Source: Roseovarius sp.
GTDB lineage: Bacteria; Pseudomonadota; Alphaproteobacteria; Rhodobacterales; Rhodobacteraceae
NCBI RefSeq assembly: GCF_030373445.1
Contig: NZ_JAUCYU010000007.1
Location: forward strand, 184,797-248,796
Reading direction: 5' to 3'
Length of the DNA: 64,000 nucleotides
Below the pieces are notes generated by a model that made no database searches, had not been told where the DNA came from, and saw only the letters and a list, made by a program, of their open reading frames with translations. The position numbers and the translations under genes were made by a program. Shown here one piece after another: positions 16,519-23,636 of the stretch (positions are counted from its first letter, which is position 1; each line of letters opens with the position of its first letter).

Positions 16519-18225
16519 TCAGGCGCGTTTCTCGCTCATCAGGCCCTTGGTGATGCCGATGCAGAGCACGATCAGGATGATGGTGAACGGCAGGCCGGTG
16601 GAGATCACCATCGCCTGCAGCGCCCCCAGTCCGCCGCCGACCAGCAGCGCGATCGCGACGAGACCCTCGAAGGTGCACCAGAACACCCGCTGGGGCACCG
16701 GCGCGTCGACCTTGCCGCCTGCCGTGATCGTGTCGATCACCAGCGAGCCCGAGTCCGACGACGTCACGAAGAACACGATCACGAGGATGACCCCGATGGT
16801 CGAGGTGATCGCCGTCAGCGGAAGGCTTTCAAGCATCGCGAAGAGCGAAAGCTCGGGCGCGTAGCTGTCGATCACGTTCGCCTTGACCGCCGACGCATCG
16901 GGGTTCGCGATCATGTCGTTGATCGCCGAGCCGCCGAAGACCGCCATCCAGAAGATGCAGACCAGCGACGGGATGATCAGCACGCAGGTGATGAACTCCC
17001 GCACGGTGCGGCCGCGGCTGACGCGGGCGATGAACATGCCCACGAACGGTGACCAGGAAATCCACCAGGCCCAGTAGAACGCCGTCCAGCCCTGCATGTA
17101 GCCGGTATCTTCACGCCCATGCGGGTTCGACAGCGGTATGACCTCCTGCACGTATGCGCCCAGCGTCGAGATGAAGTCGGTGAAGATCCCGACCGCCCCT
17201 GCGGTGAACAGCACGAAGAGCAGCAGAACCATGGCGACGACCATGTTGATCTCCGACAGCACTTTCACGCCACCGTCGAGCCCGCGCAGCACCGAGACCA
17301 GCGCCACCGCGGTGATCCCGCAGATCAGCAGCACCTGGACGGTCATGTTGTTGGGCACGCCGTAGACGTAGTTGATGCCGGCATTGGCCTGTTGCGCGCC
17401 GATCCCGAGCGAGGTGGCCAGGCCGAACAGCGTGGCGAACACCGCCAGCGTATCGATGATATGGCCGGTCCAGCCCCAGACCCGTTCGCCGAAAATCGGG
17501 TAGAAGGCCGAGCGGATCGAAAGCGGCAGACCCTTGTTGTAGGAAAACAGCGCCAGCGCGAGTGCCACCACGGCGTAGATCGCCCAGGGGTGAAGCGCCC
17601 AGTGGAACGAGGTCGCGGCAAGCGCCATCCGCCGGGCCTCTGCCACGTTCTCCTGGATCAGCGCACCGTTGTCGTCGAACGGCCGGACCGTGCCAAGCGG
17701 GGCATCCCCCCAGGGTGTGCCGAAGTAATAGGCCGGTTCCAGCACGCCGAAGAACATCAGGCCGATGCCCATGCCGGCCGCGAACAGCATCGCGAACCAA
17801 CCCGGATAGCCGTAGTCCGGCGTCGCCTCGGTTCCGCCCAGCTTGACCGAGCCCCACGGGCTGACGATGAGGAACAGGCAGAAGACGACGAAGATGTTGG
17901 CGCCCCAGAGGAAGAACCAGTCGAAGGTCTGGGTCAGGTATTTCCGCAGGCCGAGCGCACAGAAGTTCCCGGCTTCGCATCCCTCGACATCTTCCGGGTT
18001 CACGCCGTTGAAAAGCGCGTTCGCCGTGTCGGCCGCGAACAGCGCAAATGCGACGAAGGCAATGATCACGAGGCCCGAGATCACGAAAACCGGGTTGTGG
18101 ATGTCGAGGCCGAACGGCCCCACCTTCGTCTGGATGTTGTCCTGTCCGATCTCGTAATCGGTCTGAATGAGATCGGCCGAGCCTTCCGGCGCCGGTATCC
18201 CCTGATCTACTGATTCATCGGCCAT
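16519..18225 (-). CDS. BCCT family betaine/choline/carnitine transporter
   Basis: This is an inner-membrane symporter of about 568 residues with 12 hydrophobic helices. The BCCT signature block around GWTAFYWAWWISWSPFVGMF and the following RVSRGRTVREF are present, and the substrate-box tryptophans are in place. The start at 18225 is preferred because GGGAG lies 8 bases before it; 26 further codons upstream have no such site. Likely substrates are glycine betaine or other quaternary amines used as osmolytes or carbon sources. It ends in a strong intrinsic terminator. Confidence 0.93.
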   Translation of the reverse strand: MADESVDQGIPAPEGSADLIQTDYEIGQDNIQTKVGPFGLDIHNPVFVISGLVIIAFVAFALFAADTANALFNGVNPEDVEGCEAGNFCALGLRKYLTQTFDWFFLWGANIFVVFCLFLIVSPWGSVKLGGTEATPDYGYPGWFAMLFAAGMGIGLMFFGVLEPAYYFGTPWGDAPLGTVRPFDDNGALIQENVAEARRMALAATSFHWALHPWAIYAVVALALALFSYNKGLPLSIRSAFYPIFGERVWGWTGHIIDTLAVFATLFGLATSLGIGAQQANAGINYVYGVPNNMTVQVLLICGITAVALVSVLRGLDGGVKVLSEINMVVAMVLLLFVLFTAGAVGIFTDFISTLGAYVQEVIPLSNPHGREDTGYMQGWTAFYWAWWISWSPFVGMFIARVSRGRTVREFITCVLIIPSLVCIFWMAVFGGSAINDMIANPDASAVKANVIDSYAPELSLFAMLESLPLTAITSTIGVILVIVFFVTSSDSGSLVIDTITAGGKVDAPVPQRVFWCTFEGLVAIALLVGGGLGALQAMVISTGLPFTIILIVLCIGITKGLMSEKRA

Positions 18226-18275
18226 GCAAGGCTCCCTGTTGTGTGTTGTTCCGTCCTGTCCCGTCCGTACGAAGC

Positions 18276-18692
18276 CTAGCTCCGCACCACCATCACGCTG
18301 CAATCGACATGCTCGGCCACGCTGCCGCCGTTCGACGGCCAGATGATGTCGAGCACGCTGGGCACGTGGCTGGCCATGATCACAAGGTCGGCGCCGGTGT
18401 CCTTGGCGGCCTTGATGATCGCGTCGTCCACGTCCGTCGAGGGGTCGTGGCAGACCTGTGTCTTCGAGGAAACCTTGATGCCGTTCTCGCTGCCCTGCGC
18501 CTCGGCGAAGGCCTTGAGCTTGGCGTCGAATTCCTCGGGGTTGTGGGCGGTCGAACTCGGTGCGGCGGCGGTGACGCCGACATAGACGACTTCCGCGCCG
18601 TAGTGCTTGGCCAGGTCGGCCGCGCAGGCCAGCGCTTTCTGAAGATCGCCCTTATGCGCCAGGTCGACCGGCGTCATGATCTTGTTGAACAC
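18276..18692 (-). CDS. Universal stress protein (UspA family)
   Basis: The GTG at 18692 follows a perfect AGGAGG with 6-base spacing, giving a 138-residue protein that begins MFNKIMTPVDLAH as is usual for small UspA proteins. The C-terminal half has the ATP-binding type pattern GADLVIMASHVP and then GGSVAEHVDCSVMVVR. It lies 50 bases upstream of the BCCT transporter on the same strand, so the two are likely co-expressed, as seen for TeaD-type Usp proteins beside compatible-solute transporters. An extended ATG frame upstream lacks a ribosome site. Confidence 0.92.
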   Translation of the reverse strand: MFNKIMTPVDLAHKGDLQKALACAADLAKHYGAEVVYVGVTAAAPSSTAHNPEEFDAKLKAFAEAQGSENGIKVSSKTQVCHDPSTDVDDAIIKAAKDTGADLVIMASHVPSVLDIIWPSNGGSVAEHVDCSVMVVRS

Positions 18693-18960
18693 GAATTCCC
18701 TCCTGATTGGACACTTGGGAACCGGCGGGCAGTCCGCCGCGGCGCCAAGGTGCCTCGTTTTGCCCGTTTTTTCAGCATCGGCGTGAAAATGCCCACGCTT
18801 GGGGGGCAAGGCTAACCCGATTCCGAGGCATTTTACAAATGCCGGCGACGGTTTTTGTACGTTACGCGACACGAAGCGGTTGCAACCGGGGGGTGAAATG
18901 CCTTCGGTTCAAGGAAATCCGCGCCGGACGGATTTCTCGGATTCGCGCCATCTCGCCCCT
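18693..18960. other. Intergenic region upstream of usp and ssrA
   Basis: About 270 bases lie between two divergently oriented genes. I see no open frame or hairpin that can be supported. It must hold the promoter of the usp-BCCT unit, but no convincing -35/-10 pair was identified. Confidence 0.5.
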
Positions 18961-18988
18961 TTCAAAAGGCCGCGCAACCGCCTATGTT
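18961..18988 (+). promoter_or_regulatory. Candidate ssrA promoter
   Basis: TTCAAA and TATGTT are separated by 16 bases immediately before the permuted ssrA gene. The fit to a housekeeping promoter is only partial, and the start point would fall near the UUCG hairpin at 18995. Confidence 0.35.
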
Positions 18989-19182
18989 CATGATGTTCCT
19001 TCGGGAACTATGGGCATAAACGCGCTCGTAATAAGCGGATCGGACCCGGGGGCGGTACCCGGCGGCTCCACCAAATACCTTTCGTTGGAGGGATCTGGGG
19101 CCGAAACAGGATCGACGAACGTGTAAAGGAGTGGCTTTGTCCCGGTGAGGTACCACCGTTATCGGTCCGAACAAGCATAATT

Positions 19183-19221
19183 GCCAACGACAATAATGCT
19201 CCGGTTGCAGTTGCCGCGTAA
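19183..19221 (+). other. ssrA: tmRNA tag reading frame ANDNNAPVAVAA
   Basis: Thirteen codons, from resume codon GCC to TAA, encode the degradation tag added to stalled polypeptides. The C-terminal VAA is what ClpX recognises, and the AND-type N-terminus is the part bound by SspB. Confidence 0.93.
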
Positions 19222-19291
19222 GCGGTAACAAGACCGAAATTGAAGCCCTTGCCTCTAGCAAGGTAAGGCGGGGTTCGCAGGCACCTGGCAA

Positions 19292-19305
19292 CAGAAGCCT
19301 GCACT
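19292..19305 (+). repeat. attL: attL core, 14 bp
   Basis: CAGAAGCCTGCACT at the 3' end of ssrA matches 37151-37164 exactly. It contains the distal strand (GCCTGC) of the last ssrA hairpin, so the element brings in a copy that keeps the gene whole. The integrase stop codon is 33 bases away. Confidence 0.85.
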
Positions 19306-19338
19306 CTATTTTCCGAGTGTTAAGCGCCTGTATTCCCA

Positions 19339-20415
19339 TCATTTCTGCTTTCCATTTTTCAGCGGTTTTACAATTTCGTCTGCGTTTCGTTCCTGCAGCT
19401 CCCTCAAAACAGCCTGCCCGCTGGCCTTCCTGTCAGCATGTCGGCAGTAGTGCTCGACCATCTCCACGGACATTCCCACCATGTCGGAAATCTGCAGCGC
19501 GGAGTAACCTGCACCCCTCAGCCGTATGACCGCGTTTGCCCGCAGGCCATGCGGAACTGCGCCGTCCAGGATCGCGTGTTTCCGGCGTTCCCGATCAAAG
19601 GCCTTCCACATTTGATTCGGACTGAACGGCTTGCCGGTGCTCTTCCCTTCTTCCTGCAACAGGTACGGACCGGGGCGGCGCTCCCATGTCGCCATCTCTG
19701 CCTCGAGCTCAGGAAAAATCGGGCACCATGGTCTCACGCCGGTCTTCTTCTGCGGCAGGCTGAAACCGCCCTCATCCTCGTCGTTGGGATTTAGGCGCAC
19801 CACGTCGCTTATCCGCTGACCGGTGTAGCGGCTCAGGAAGTAGAAACGCCGTAGCATGCCCGTAAAGGTCTGCTCCGCAAACGCCAGTTGCTCGGGCGAC
19901 CAGGGCCGGTGCCCCTCCCCCTTCGCGAAACGCTCGACGCCCTTTGTCGGATCGTGCTGCAAGAGCTCAACCGGACCATTGGCCCAGGTCACCATCGCCT
20001 TGAGCGCGTCCAGAACATTGTTCGCCGCGCCGGGTTTCTCGGCGCCGATCTTGCGAATGAGCGCATCGACATGACGCGGTCGAAGCTCCCTCGCCGGCAG
20101 GTCGCCCCAAGCCTTGCGTGCAGGCTTGAGGTTGCGCCTGTACTGGTCCTGTGTCCCTTTGCTCATCTTGCGCTGGCGAGTTGCCCAGGACAGCTCGAAA
20201 GCGTCTATGAGAGCGCCCACCGTGTCGGTTGGCGTCGGTCCGAATGTGCCTTGCGCCTGTCTGACAGCGTTCCAGAATTCCGGGGTTTGAGGGTCGTCAG
20301 GAAGGCGGATGCGCTCGCCTGCATGGGGCGTTCCCCTGCCCTCCTGATAGTAGAAGTATTCTCGGCCGCGGGACAGCACACGATGGACATGGCGCGGCAG
20401 AGACACCTTAGACAT
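19339..20415 (-). CDS. int: Tyrosine recombinase/phage integrase
   Basis: This is a 358-residue site-specific recombinase. The catalytic set is visible: Arg201 in TGQRISDV, a lysine in QKKTGVR, His289 and Arg292 in PHGLRANAV, and the nucleophile Tyr323 in VEHYCRHADRK. The N-terminal part has an arm-binding start and a SAM-like core-binding domain (residues about 65-165). It ends 33 bases from the attL core in ssrA, the usual position for an enzyme using that site. Its start overlaps the upstream HTH gene by 8 bases. Confidence 0.95.
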   Translation of the reverse strand: MSKVSLPRHVHRVLSRGREYFYYQEGRGTPHAGERIRLPDDPQTPEFWNAVRQAQGTFGPTPTDTVGALIDAFELSWATRQRKMSKGTQDQYRRNLKPARKAWGDLPARELRPRHVDALIRKIGAEKPGAANNVLDALKAMVTWANGPVELLQHDPTKGVERFAKGEGHRPWSPEQLAFAEQTFTGMLRRFYFLSRYTGQRISDVVRLNPNDEDEGGFSLPQKKTGVRPWCPIFPELEAEMATWERRPGPYLLQEEGKSTGKPFSPNQMWKAFDRERRKHAILDGAVPHGLRANAVIRLRGAGYSALQISDMVGMSVEMVEHYCRHADRKASGQAVLRELQERNADEIVKPLKNGKQK

Positions 20416-20650
20416 TGCTCACTCCAGCCATGAACGGATCTTCTCCGCTGGATGCCTGAGAGCTCAGGGCGCTGGACACATCGGCCCAGCTCCATCGCAC
20501 CGAGCCACCCACTCGAATTGGCTTCGGCAGAAGGCCGCGCTGCACGTAGGAGTCGACCGTGCTTTCGCTCATGTCGAGTTCTGCAGCCAGCGTGGCTTTC
20601 GACATGAACGAAGGCGGGCGATCCCCTACTATGGCGCGGCGGGCTGTCAT
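20408..20650 (-). CDS. AlpA-like helix-turn-helix protein (80 aa)
   Basis: The ATG at 20650 overlaps the stop of the upstream gene (TGATG). The protein has a helix-turn-helix of the AlpA/excisionase kind: FMSKATLAAELDMSESTVDS, then a wing YVQRGLLPKPIRVGGSVRW. Its location directly before int, with an 8-base overlap, suggests an excisionase or directionality factor. That role is inferred from position; the fold assignment is firm. Confidence 0.8.
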   Translation of the reverse strand: MTARRAIVGDRPPSFMSKATLAAELDMSESTVDSYVQRGLLPKPIRVGGSVRWSWADVSSALSSQASSGEDPFMAGVSNV

Positions 20651-21213
20651 CAGTCCTGCGGGCTCCCTTCTGTTCCGCGATCCATGATCGAGAGCGTACG
20701 CAGAGCCCATTTCGCAACCAGCGCGCCAAGCGGAAAAATCACGATGCTGCCCTGCTTCATATCACGCTCAGCAACTTCCCTCAGCGTGCTATGAGACAAA
20801 AACCCATCGGTATCGTCATATTCTCGAACTGAGCTGTGATCACCTACGGAAGTCCTCACCCTAATCAGGCCGGTCCTCGTTGAAAAAGCGACTTCGTCCA
20901 AAAACCTCAGTTCGGTGTCTTCCTTCAGATCCATGATCCAGTTGATGCGGCCTGAAACCAATTCAGCGGCCTTTTTAGGGCCGAAGTGCCAGGCAAATTC
21001 CGTCATCATCCCAGCCGCGATTACGCCAGAGCCGGTATACATGAGGCGGCCATTTTTCTCCCAACCACCTCCCCACAGGACACCGTCTTTTCTCCAAGTG
21101 TTCAACGATGTCTGCTTTTCGTTGATCGCCTCAGCGACAACTGGCTGAGGATACTTGTAGGACTGATCGTCATCGAGGAAGTCCCTCACCCATTTCTTTA
21201 CTTCCGGTGTCAT
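20650..21213 (-). CDS. Unrecognised element protein (187 aa), first gene of the int operon
   Basis: The start ATG at 21213 follows GGAGAATGTG and gives MTPEVKKWVRDFLDDD. The protein is soluble and mixed in charge, with no signal or membrane segment. I do not recognise a family. A segment reading INEKQTSLNTWRKDG could be a small DNA-binding helix pair. It is the first gene after a promoter with two mirror-image operators and is coupled to the AlpA-like gene and int, so a part in lysogeny control or integration is plausible but unproven. Confidence 0.7.
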   Translation of the reverse strand: MTPEVKKWVRDFLDDDQSYKYPQPVVAEAINEKQTSLNTWRKDGVLWGGGWEKNGRLMYTGSGVIAAGMMTEFAWHFGPKKAAELVSGRINWIMDLKEDTELRFLDEVAFSTRTGLIRVRTSVGDHSSVREYDDTDGFLSHSTLREVAERDMKQGSIVIFPLGALVAKWALRTLSIMDRGTEGSPQD

Positions 21214-21224
21214 CACATTCTCCA

Positions 21225-21275
21225 AATATGGATTTCCATATACCGAAATAAATATGGAAATCCATATTGTGTCAA
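21225..21275 (-). promoter_or_regulatory. Promoter with two mirror-image operators upstream of the int operon
   Basis: On the minus strand, TTGACA (21275-21270) is followed at 17 bases by TTTATT, a possible -10. Two copies of an ATATGGA-TT-TCCATAT palindrome type lie at 21225-21241 and 21252-21268 as exact reverse complements separated by 10 bases. One sits between -35 and -10 and the other just downstream, the layout expected for repression by a dimeric regulator. Confidence 0.75.
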
Positions 21276-21309
21276 CCCTGTTGCTGCTTACCCCTCCACT
21301 CGATGCCAC

Positions 21310-21492
21310 CTAGTCCGCCAGCTTCTCCACAAATCTCTCGAGATCGGACACGCGCCAAACGGTCGATCCATCCCATTGCACCGGCTTCGGTGCGTTCCCC
21401 TTGGTCACACGCGCGTAAAGCGTGCTGCGGCTGATACCGAGCATTCTGGCGGCTTCTGGGGCGCGAACGAGAAGGGGGCGGATACTGGTCAT
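21310..21492 (-). CDS. AlpA-family helix-turn-helix protein (60 aa)
   Basis: This is a small DNA-binding protein: APEAARMLGISRSTLYARVTK forms the helix-turn-helix, and APKPVQWDGSTVWRVSDLE forms the wing typical of AlpA/MerR-like excisionases. Its ATG overlaps the stop of the upstream gene by four bases. In P4-like and PICI satellites, AlpA relatives activate integrase or excision; that role here is inferred. It is one of three small HTH proteins in the element. Confidence 0.82.
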   Translation of the reverse strand: MTSIRPLLVRAPEAARMLGISRSTLYARVTKGNAPKPVQWDGSTVWRVSDLERFVEKLAD

Positions 21493-21713
21493 GATGCACC
21501 TCTGCGATCTTCGAGCTTCTCGAGTTCGTTTGCGATGGCCTCGGCGCGAAGACGCATGTCTTCAAAGATCGCCGGCATCGCGTTTTGCGCCAACTTGGCC
21601 AGCGGGTCATCATCCGCACCATGCCTCGCCTTTTCGAACAGCACCTCTCCCCCTCCGATCAGGCCGGCCAGGAAAACTGCATCAAGCTGCAGGTCGCTTA
21701 TTGTCTTGGTCAT
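21489..21713 (-). CDS. Small hypothetical protein (74 aa)
   Basis: This is an acidic, helix-rich protein with a C-terminal coiled-coil-like stretch (RAEAIANELEKLEDRRG). No family is recognised. Four-base ATGA overlaps on both sides tie it translationally to the Tat-signal gene upstream and the AlpA-like gene downstream, which supports it being a real gene. Confidence 0.65.
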   Translation of the reverse strand: MTKTISDLQLDAVFLAGLIGGGEVLFEKARHGADDDPLAKLAQNAMPAIFEDMRLRAEAIANELEKLEDRRGAS

Positions 21714-22180
21714 GCTGCACCGCCTTTCATTTTCCAGCCGTCACCGGTGTGGCTGTAATCGGCATAAGGCTGGCCAGGCTTGTAGCCCGGCGGTAAGGCC
21801 ACGGCGCCAACCCCGCCTTTGACGATGAAAGCTTGGTCGAAGGCTTTCATCCCCTCGGGCTTTGTCTTGTTGAGCAGGAAAATGATCTCCTTGGCGTAGT
21901 GAGCAATTTTCTCGTCGTCGTTCTTGGGCTCGACCTCGCCAACGGCCTCGTACAGCGCTTCCAACTGCTCTTTCCTCACCACCGAATAGCGGTCCGCGGC
22001 GCCGAGGTACGGTGTCGCGTTGGCCCGAAGGTCGTTGATCAGGTCTTTCAGGTGCGACGGCACCTCGATCGTCGCTTCGGTGACGGGTGCCTGGTGGGCC
22101 AGTGCAGCTGCGGGGATTGCTGCGGTTGCAGCGGTGAGAGATGCGGACTTGATAAATCCGCGACGTGTGGTAACGTCCAT
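21710..22180 (-). CDS. Tat-signal protein of unknown function in the element (156 aa)
   Basis: The N-terminus carries a twin-arginine signal, TTRRGFIKSASL, then an alanine-rich hydrophobic core and an AALAHQA cleavage-like site near residue 30. The mature part, about 125 residues, is not recognised; it has a glycine/proline/tyrosine-rich end (PPGYKPGQPYADYSHTG). AAAGG lies 7 bases before the ATG. Exported folded proteins are unusual phage cargo, so this may be a lysogenic-conversion gene. Confidence 0.72.
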   Translation of the reverse strand: MDVTTRRGFIKSASLTAATAAIPAAALAHQAPVTEATIEVPSHLKDLINDLRANATPYLGAADRYSVVRKEQLEALYEAVGEVEPKNDDEKIAHYAKEIIFLLNKTKPEGMKAFDQAFIVKGGVGAVALPPGYKPGQPYADYSHTGDGWKMKGGAA

Positions 22181-22214
22181 GACTGAACCTTTCGTATCAT
22201 GGTTAGTTTCAGGT

Positions 22215-22247
22215 AAGGCCGGTTGGAGTGGCTTCTCCGCCGGCCTT
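22215..22247. other. Strong intergenic hairpin
   Basis: The outer stem AAGGCCGG/CCGGCCTT and an inner stem GGAG/CTCC form a long hairpin in the 83-bp gap before the Tat-signal gene. There is no U tract in the minus direction; on the plus strand CAC-TTTT follows. It could be an attenuator or a terminator for plus-strand readthrough. Confidence 0.45.
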
Positions 22248-22263
22248 CACTTTTGGTAAGGGA

Positions 22264-22566
22264 TCAGCCCCCGGTGTGTTCTCTGATGAAGTCGTGAACA
22301 AACGCCTCCGCCGATTTCGGGAAATAGCTAAAACCGACTGAGCGCATCATTTCAGACCACGACTCCGGGATTTCGAGACTATCCTCCTCGAATAGCTCTC
22401 TTGCGCATTCCATCACCTCTGGCGGAACCTCCAACGCAGATACGGCCAAGTTTGTGTGCATCTGAGCTGCTTCAATATTGCGTTGATCGTCCGGATGGTC
22501 CTCGGCCTTCTCGCGCCGCCATTCGGCCTGTCGAATGAACTCGTCGTGCAGATCGTTTCGGTCCAT
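22264..22566 (-). CDS. Hypothetical protein (100 aa), divergent from the XRE gene
   Basis: This is an acidic soluble protein with no recognised domain. The first half is helix-rich with many charged residues, and a possible second helix bundle contains EVPPEVMECARELFEE. It begins 87 bases from the divergently transcribed XRE regulator, the place where phages usually put the first early gene under repressor control. Confidence 0.65.
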   Translation of the reverse strand: MDRNDLHDEFIRQAEWRREKAEDHPDDQRNIEAAQMHTNLAVSALEVPPEVMECARELFEEDSLEIPESWSEMMRSVGFSYFPKSAEAFVHDFIREHTGG

Positions 22567-22653
22567 GTTCCGATACTCCGTCTACTATTGTCTATTTAGA
22601 TATTTTTGAGCTATAAGTATCATCAGTAGCTCAGTCAAGCTAAAAGGCTCAAA
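22567..22653. promoter_or_regulatory. Divergent promoter region with inverted repeat
   Basis: The 87-bp AT-rich gap separates two divergent genes. GAGCTA (22608-22613) and TAGCTC (22627-22632) form an inverted repeat with 13 bases between, a candidate operator for the XRE protein. AAAAGG lies 6 bases before the plus-strand ATG. No clean -35/-10 pair was fixed. Confidence 0.45.
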
Positions 22654-22908
22654 ATGGTCCGAATAGACTACATCGATGGAAGAGTAATTGCCGCCGCTCG
22701 TGCATTGACCGGCATGTCACAGAAGAGCTTGGCTGATGCCGCGAATATTTCCGTTTCTACGTTGAAGCGAATGGAGAGCACTGGCGCTCTTGGCTTTCCT
22801 GGGAATCTTCCAAACAACGTCAACGCCGTGCTTTCGGTTTTAGAAAAGGCCGGCATTGAGTTCATAGAGGAAAATGGCAACGGGCAAGGTTTAAGACTGA
22901 GGAAATAG
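22654..22908 (+). CDS. XRE-family helix-turn-helix regulator (84 aa)
   Basis: This is a compact lambda-repressor-like HTH: ARALTGMSQKSLADAANISV followed by STLKRMESTGA. It has no C-terminal self-cleavage or oligomerisation domain. It and the next gene are the only plus-strand genes in the element and are AT-richer than their surroundings. The orientation, opposite to all structural genes, and the divergent promoter fit a lysogeny repressor or Cro-like switch. Confidence 0.82.
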   Translation: MVRIDYIDGRVIAAARALTGMSQKSLADAANISVSTLKRMESTGALGFPGNLPNNVNAVLSVLEKAGIEFIEENGNGQGLRLRK

Positions 22909-22909
22909 A

Positions 22910-23263
22910 ATGAAACCTGAGACAAGAACAGTAGTTGCTGCTATTGGAGCAGCGATACTAAATCAGCAAAAAGTCACTTCGATATACAGTCACTCGGAGC
23001 GTGGATACGTCAGCATTGATGCCGAGTTGATCGACAATAGGGTTAAAGCCTACGATCATTCACGGGGCTGCTTTATCGAGGGTGATCTACCCTCGAGCGT
23101 CTATCACTACGGAGATGGTAGCTATTTGGAGTTCAAATTGATCGATCAGAAGATCGACGGCTACGACTATGAAACCGGATCATTCTTTGAGATTAAGGTC
23201 CAAGGGAAAAATGTAGAGGTCTATGACTTTGGCGATGGAGGGTATCACAGCTACTCTGTATAG
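22910..23263 (+). CDS. Unrecognised beta-repeat protein (117 aa) coupled to the XRE gene
   Basis: The ATG begins one base after the XRE stop. The protein contains three related units of about 25 residues, each with a strand, a turn and an aromatic-Asp motif: VKAYDHSRGCF, IDGYDYETGSF and VEVYDFGDGGY. This suggests stacked beta-hairpins. There is no signal peptide; a short hydrophobic stretch (VVAAIGAAIL) lies at the N-terminus. Function is unknown. Pairing with the regulator suggests cargo expressed in the lysogen. Confidence 0.68.
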   Translation: MKPETRTVVAAIGAAILNQQKVTSIYSHSERGYVSIDAELIDNRVKAYDHSRGCFIEGDLPSSVYHYGDGSYLEFKLIDQKIDGYDYETGSFFEIKVQGKNVEVYDFGDGGYHSYSV

Positions 23264-23279
23264 CCGTGAAACTAGCCGC

Positions 23280-23636
23280 TCACCCCACCGCCAGATCGAA
23301 CAGCTTCGGCGTGATCGCCTGATCTGATCGCGGCGGCAGGGCCTTCGCGCCCTCCGGCACCCGCCCTCTGTCATAGGTGTGCTGCATCCAGATACGGTCC
23401 ATCTCGACCAGGATCGCCACGTGGCGGGGTTCCAGCGGCAGGCGCATCAGCCGCATCCAGCATTCGATCTCTGAGGGCTGTATCGGGTTCGGCCCCGCCT
23501 GCCCTATGGTCCGGGTCCGCGACAGGCTGGTGAAGACGCTCCAGAGTACCGAACTCCCCTCCGGCAGGCGCAGAGGTTCCCCGTCAAGGTGCGCTTCCAA
23601 GGCGCGTGTGAGCTGTTTGCGCAGGCGTTCGGTCAT
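23280..23636 (-). CDS. Phage protein, possible tail assembly chaperone (118 aa)
   Basis: The ATG at 23636 overlaps the stop of the upstream tail gene (ATGA); a longer frame reads through other coding sequence and is rejected. The middle segment IQPSEIECWMRLMRLPLEPR followed by a Met-Asp helix resembles the pattern in small phage tail assembly chaperones. Such proteins normally precede the tape-measure gene, whereas this one is the last gene of the structural run. The assignment is tentative. Confidence 0.55.
   Translation of the reverse strand: MTERLRKQLTRALEAHLDGEPLRLPEGSSVLWSVFTSLSRTRTIGQAGPNPIQPSEIECWMRLMRLPLEPRHVAILVEMDRIWMQHTYDRGRVPEGAKALPPRSDQAITPKLFDLAVG

Larger units (their letters stand above)
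18995..19305 (+). ncRNA. ssrA: Circularly permuted two-piece tmRNA
   Basis: The acceptor part comes first and ends at 19073 with CGGCTCC-A-CCA. The coding part starts at 19097 with GGGGCCG, and these two strands form a 7-bp acceptor stem across the processed gap. The T-arm is CCGGG, loop GGCGGTA, CCCGG. The tag frame at 19183 reads ANDNNAPVAVAA and stop. A GTTCC-TTCG-GGAAC hairpin lies at the 5' side (18995-19008), and a GCAGGC/GCCTGC hairpin (19277-19302) closes the 3' side. This is the alphaproteobacterial form, which rescues stalled ribosomes with SmpB. The exact 5' and 3' ends are estimates. Confidence 0.93.

Noticed and set aside
19338..23280. Known anti-phage defence systems in the early region
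   Set aside because: None of the small proteins shows a nuclease, TIR, reverse transcriptase or other recognised defence motif, so no named system can be claimed.
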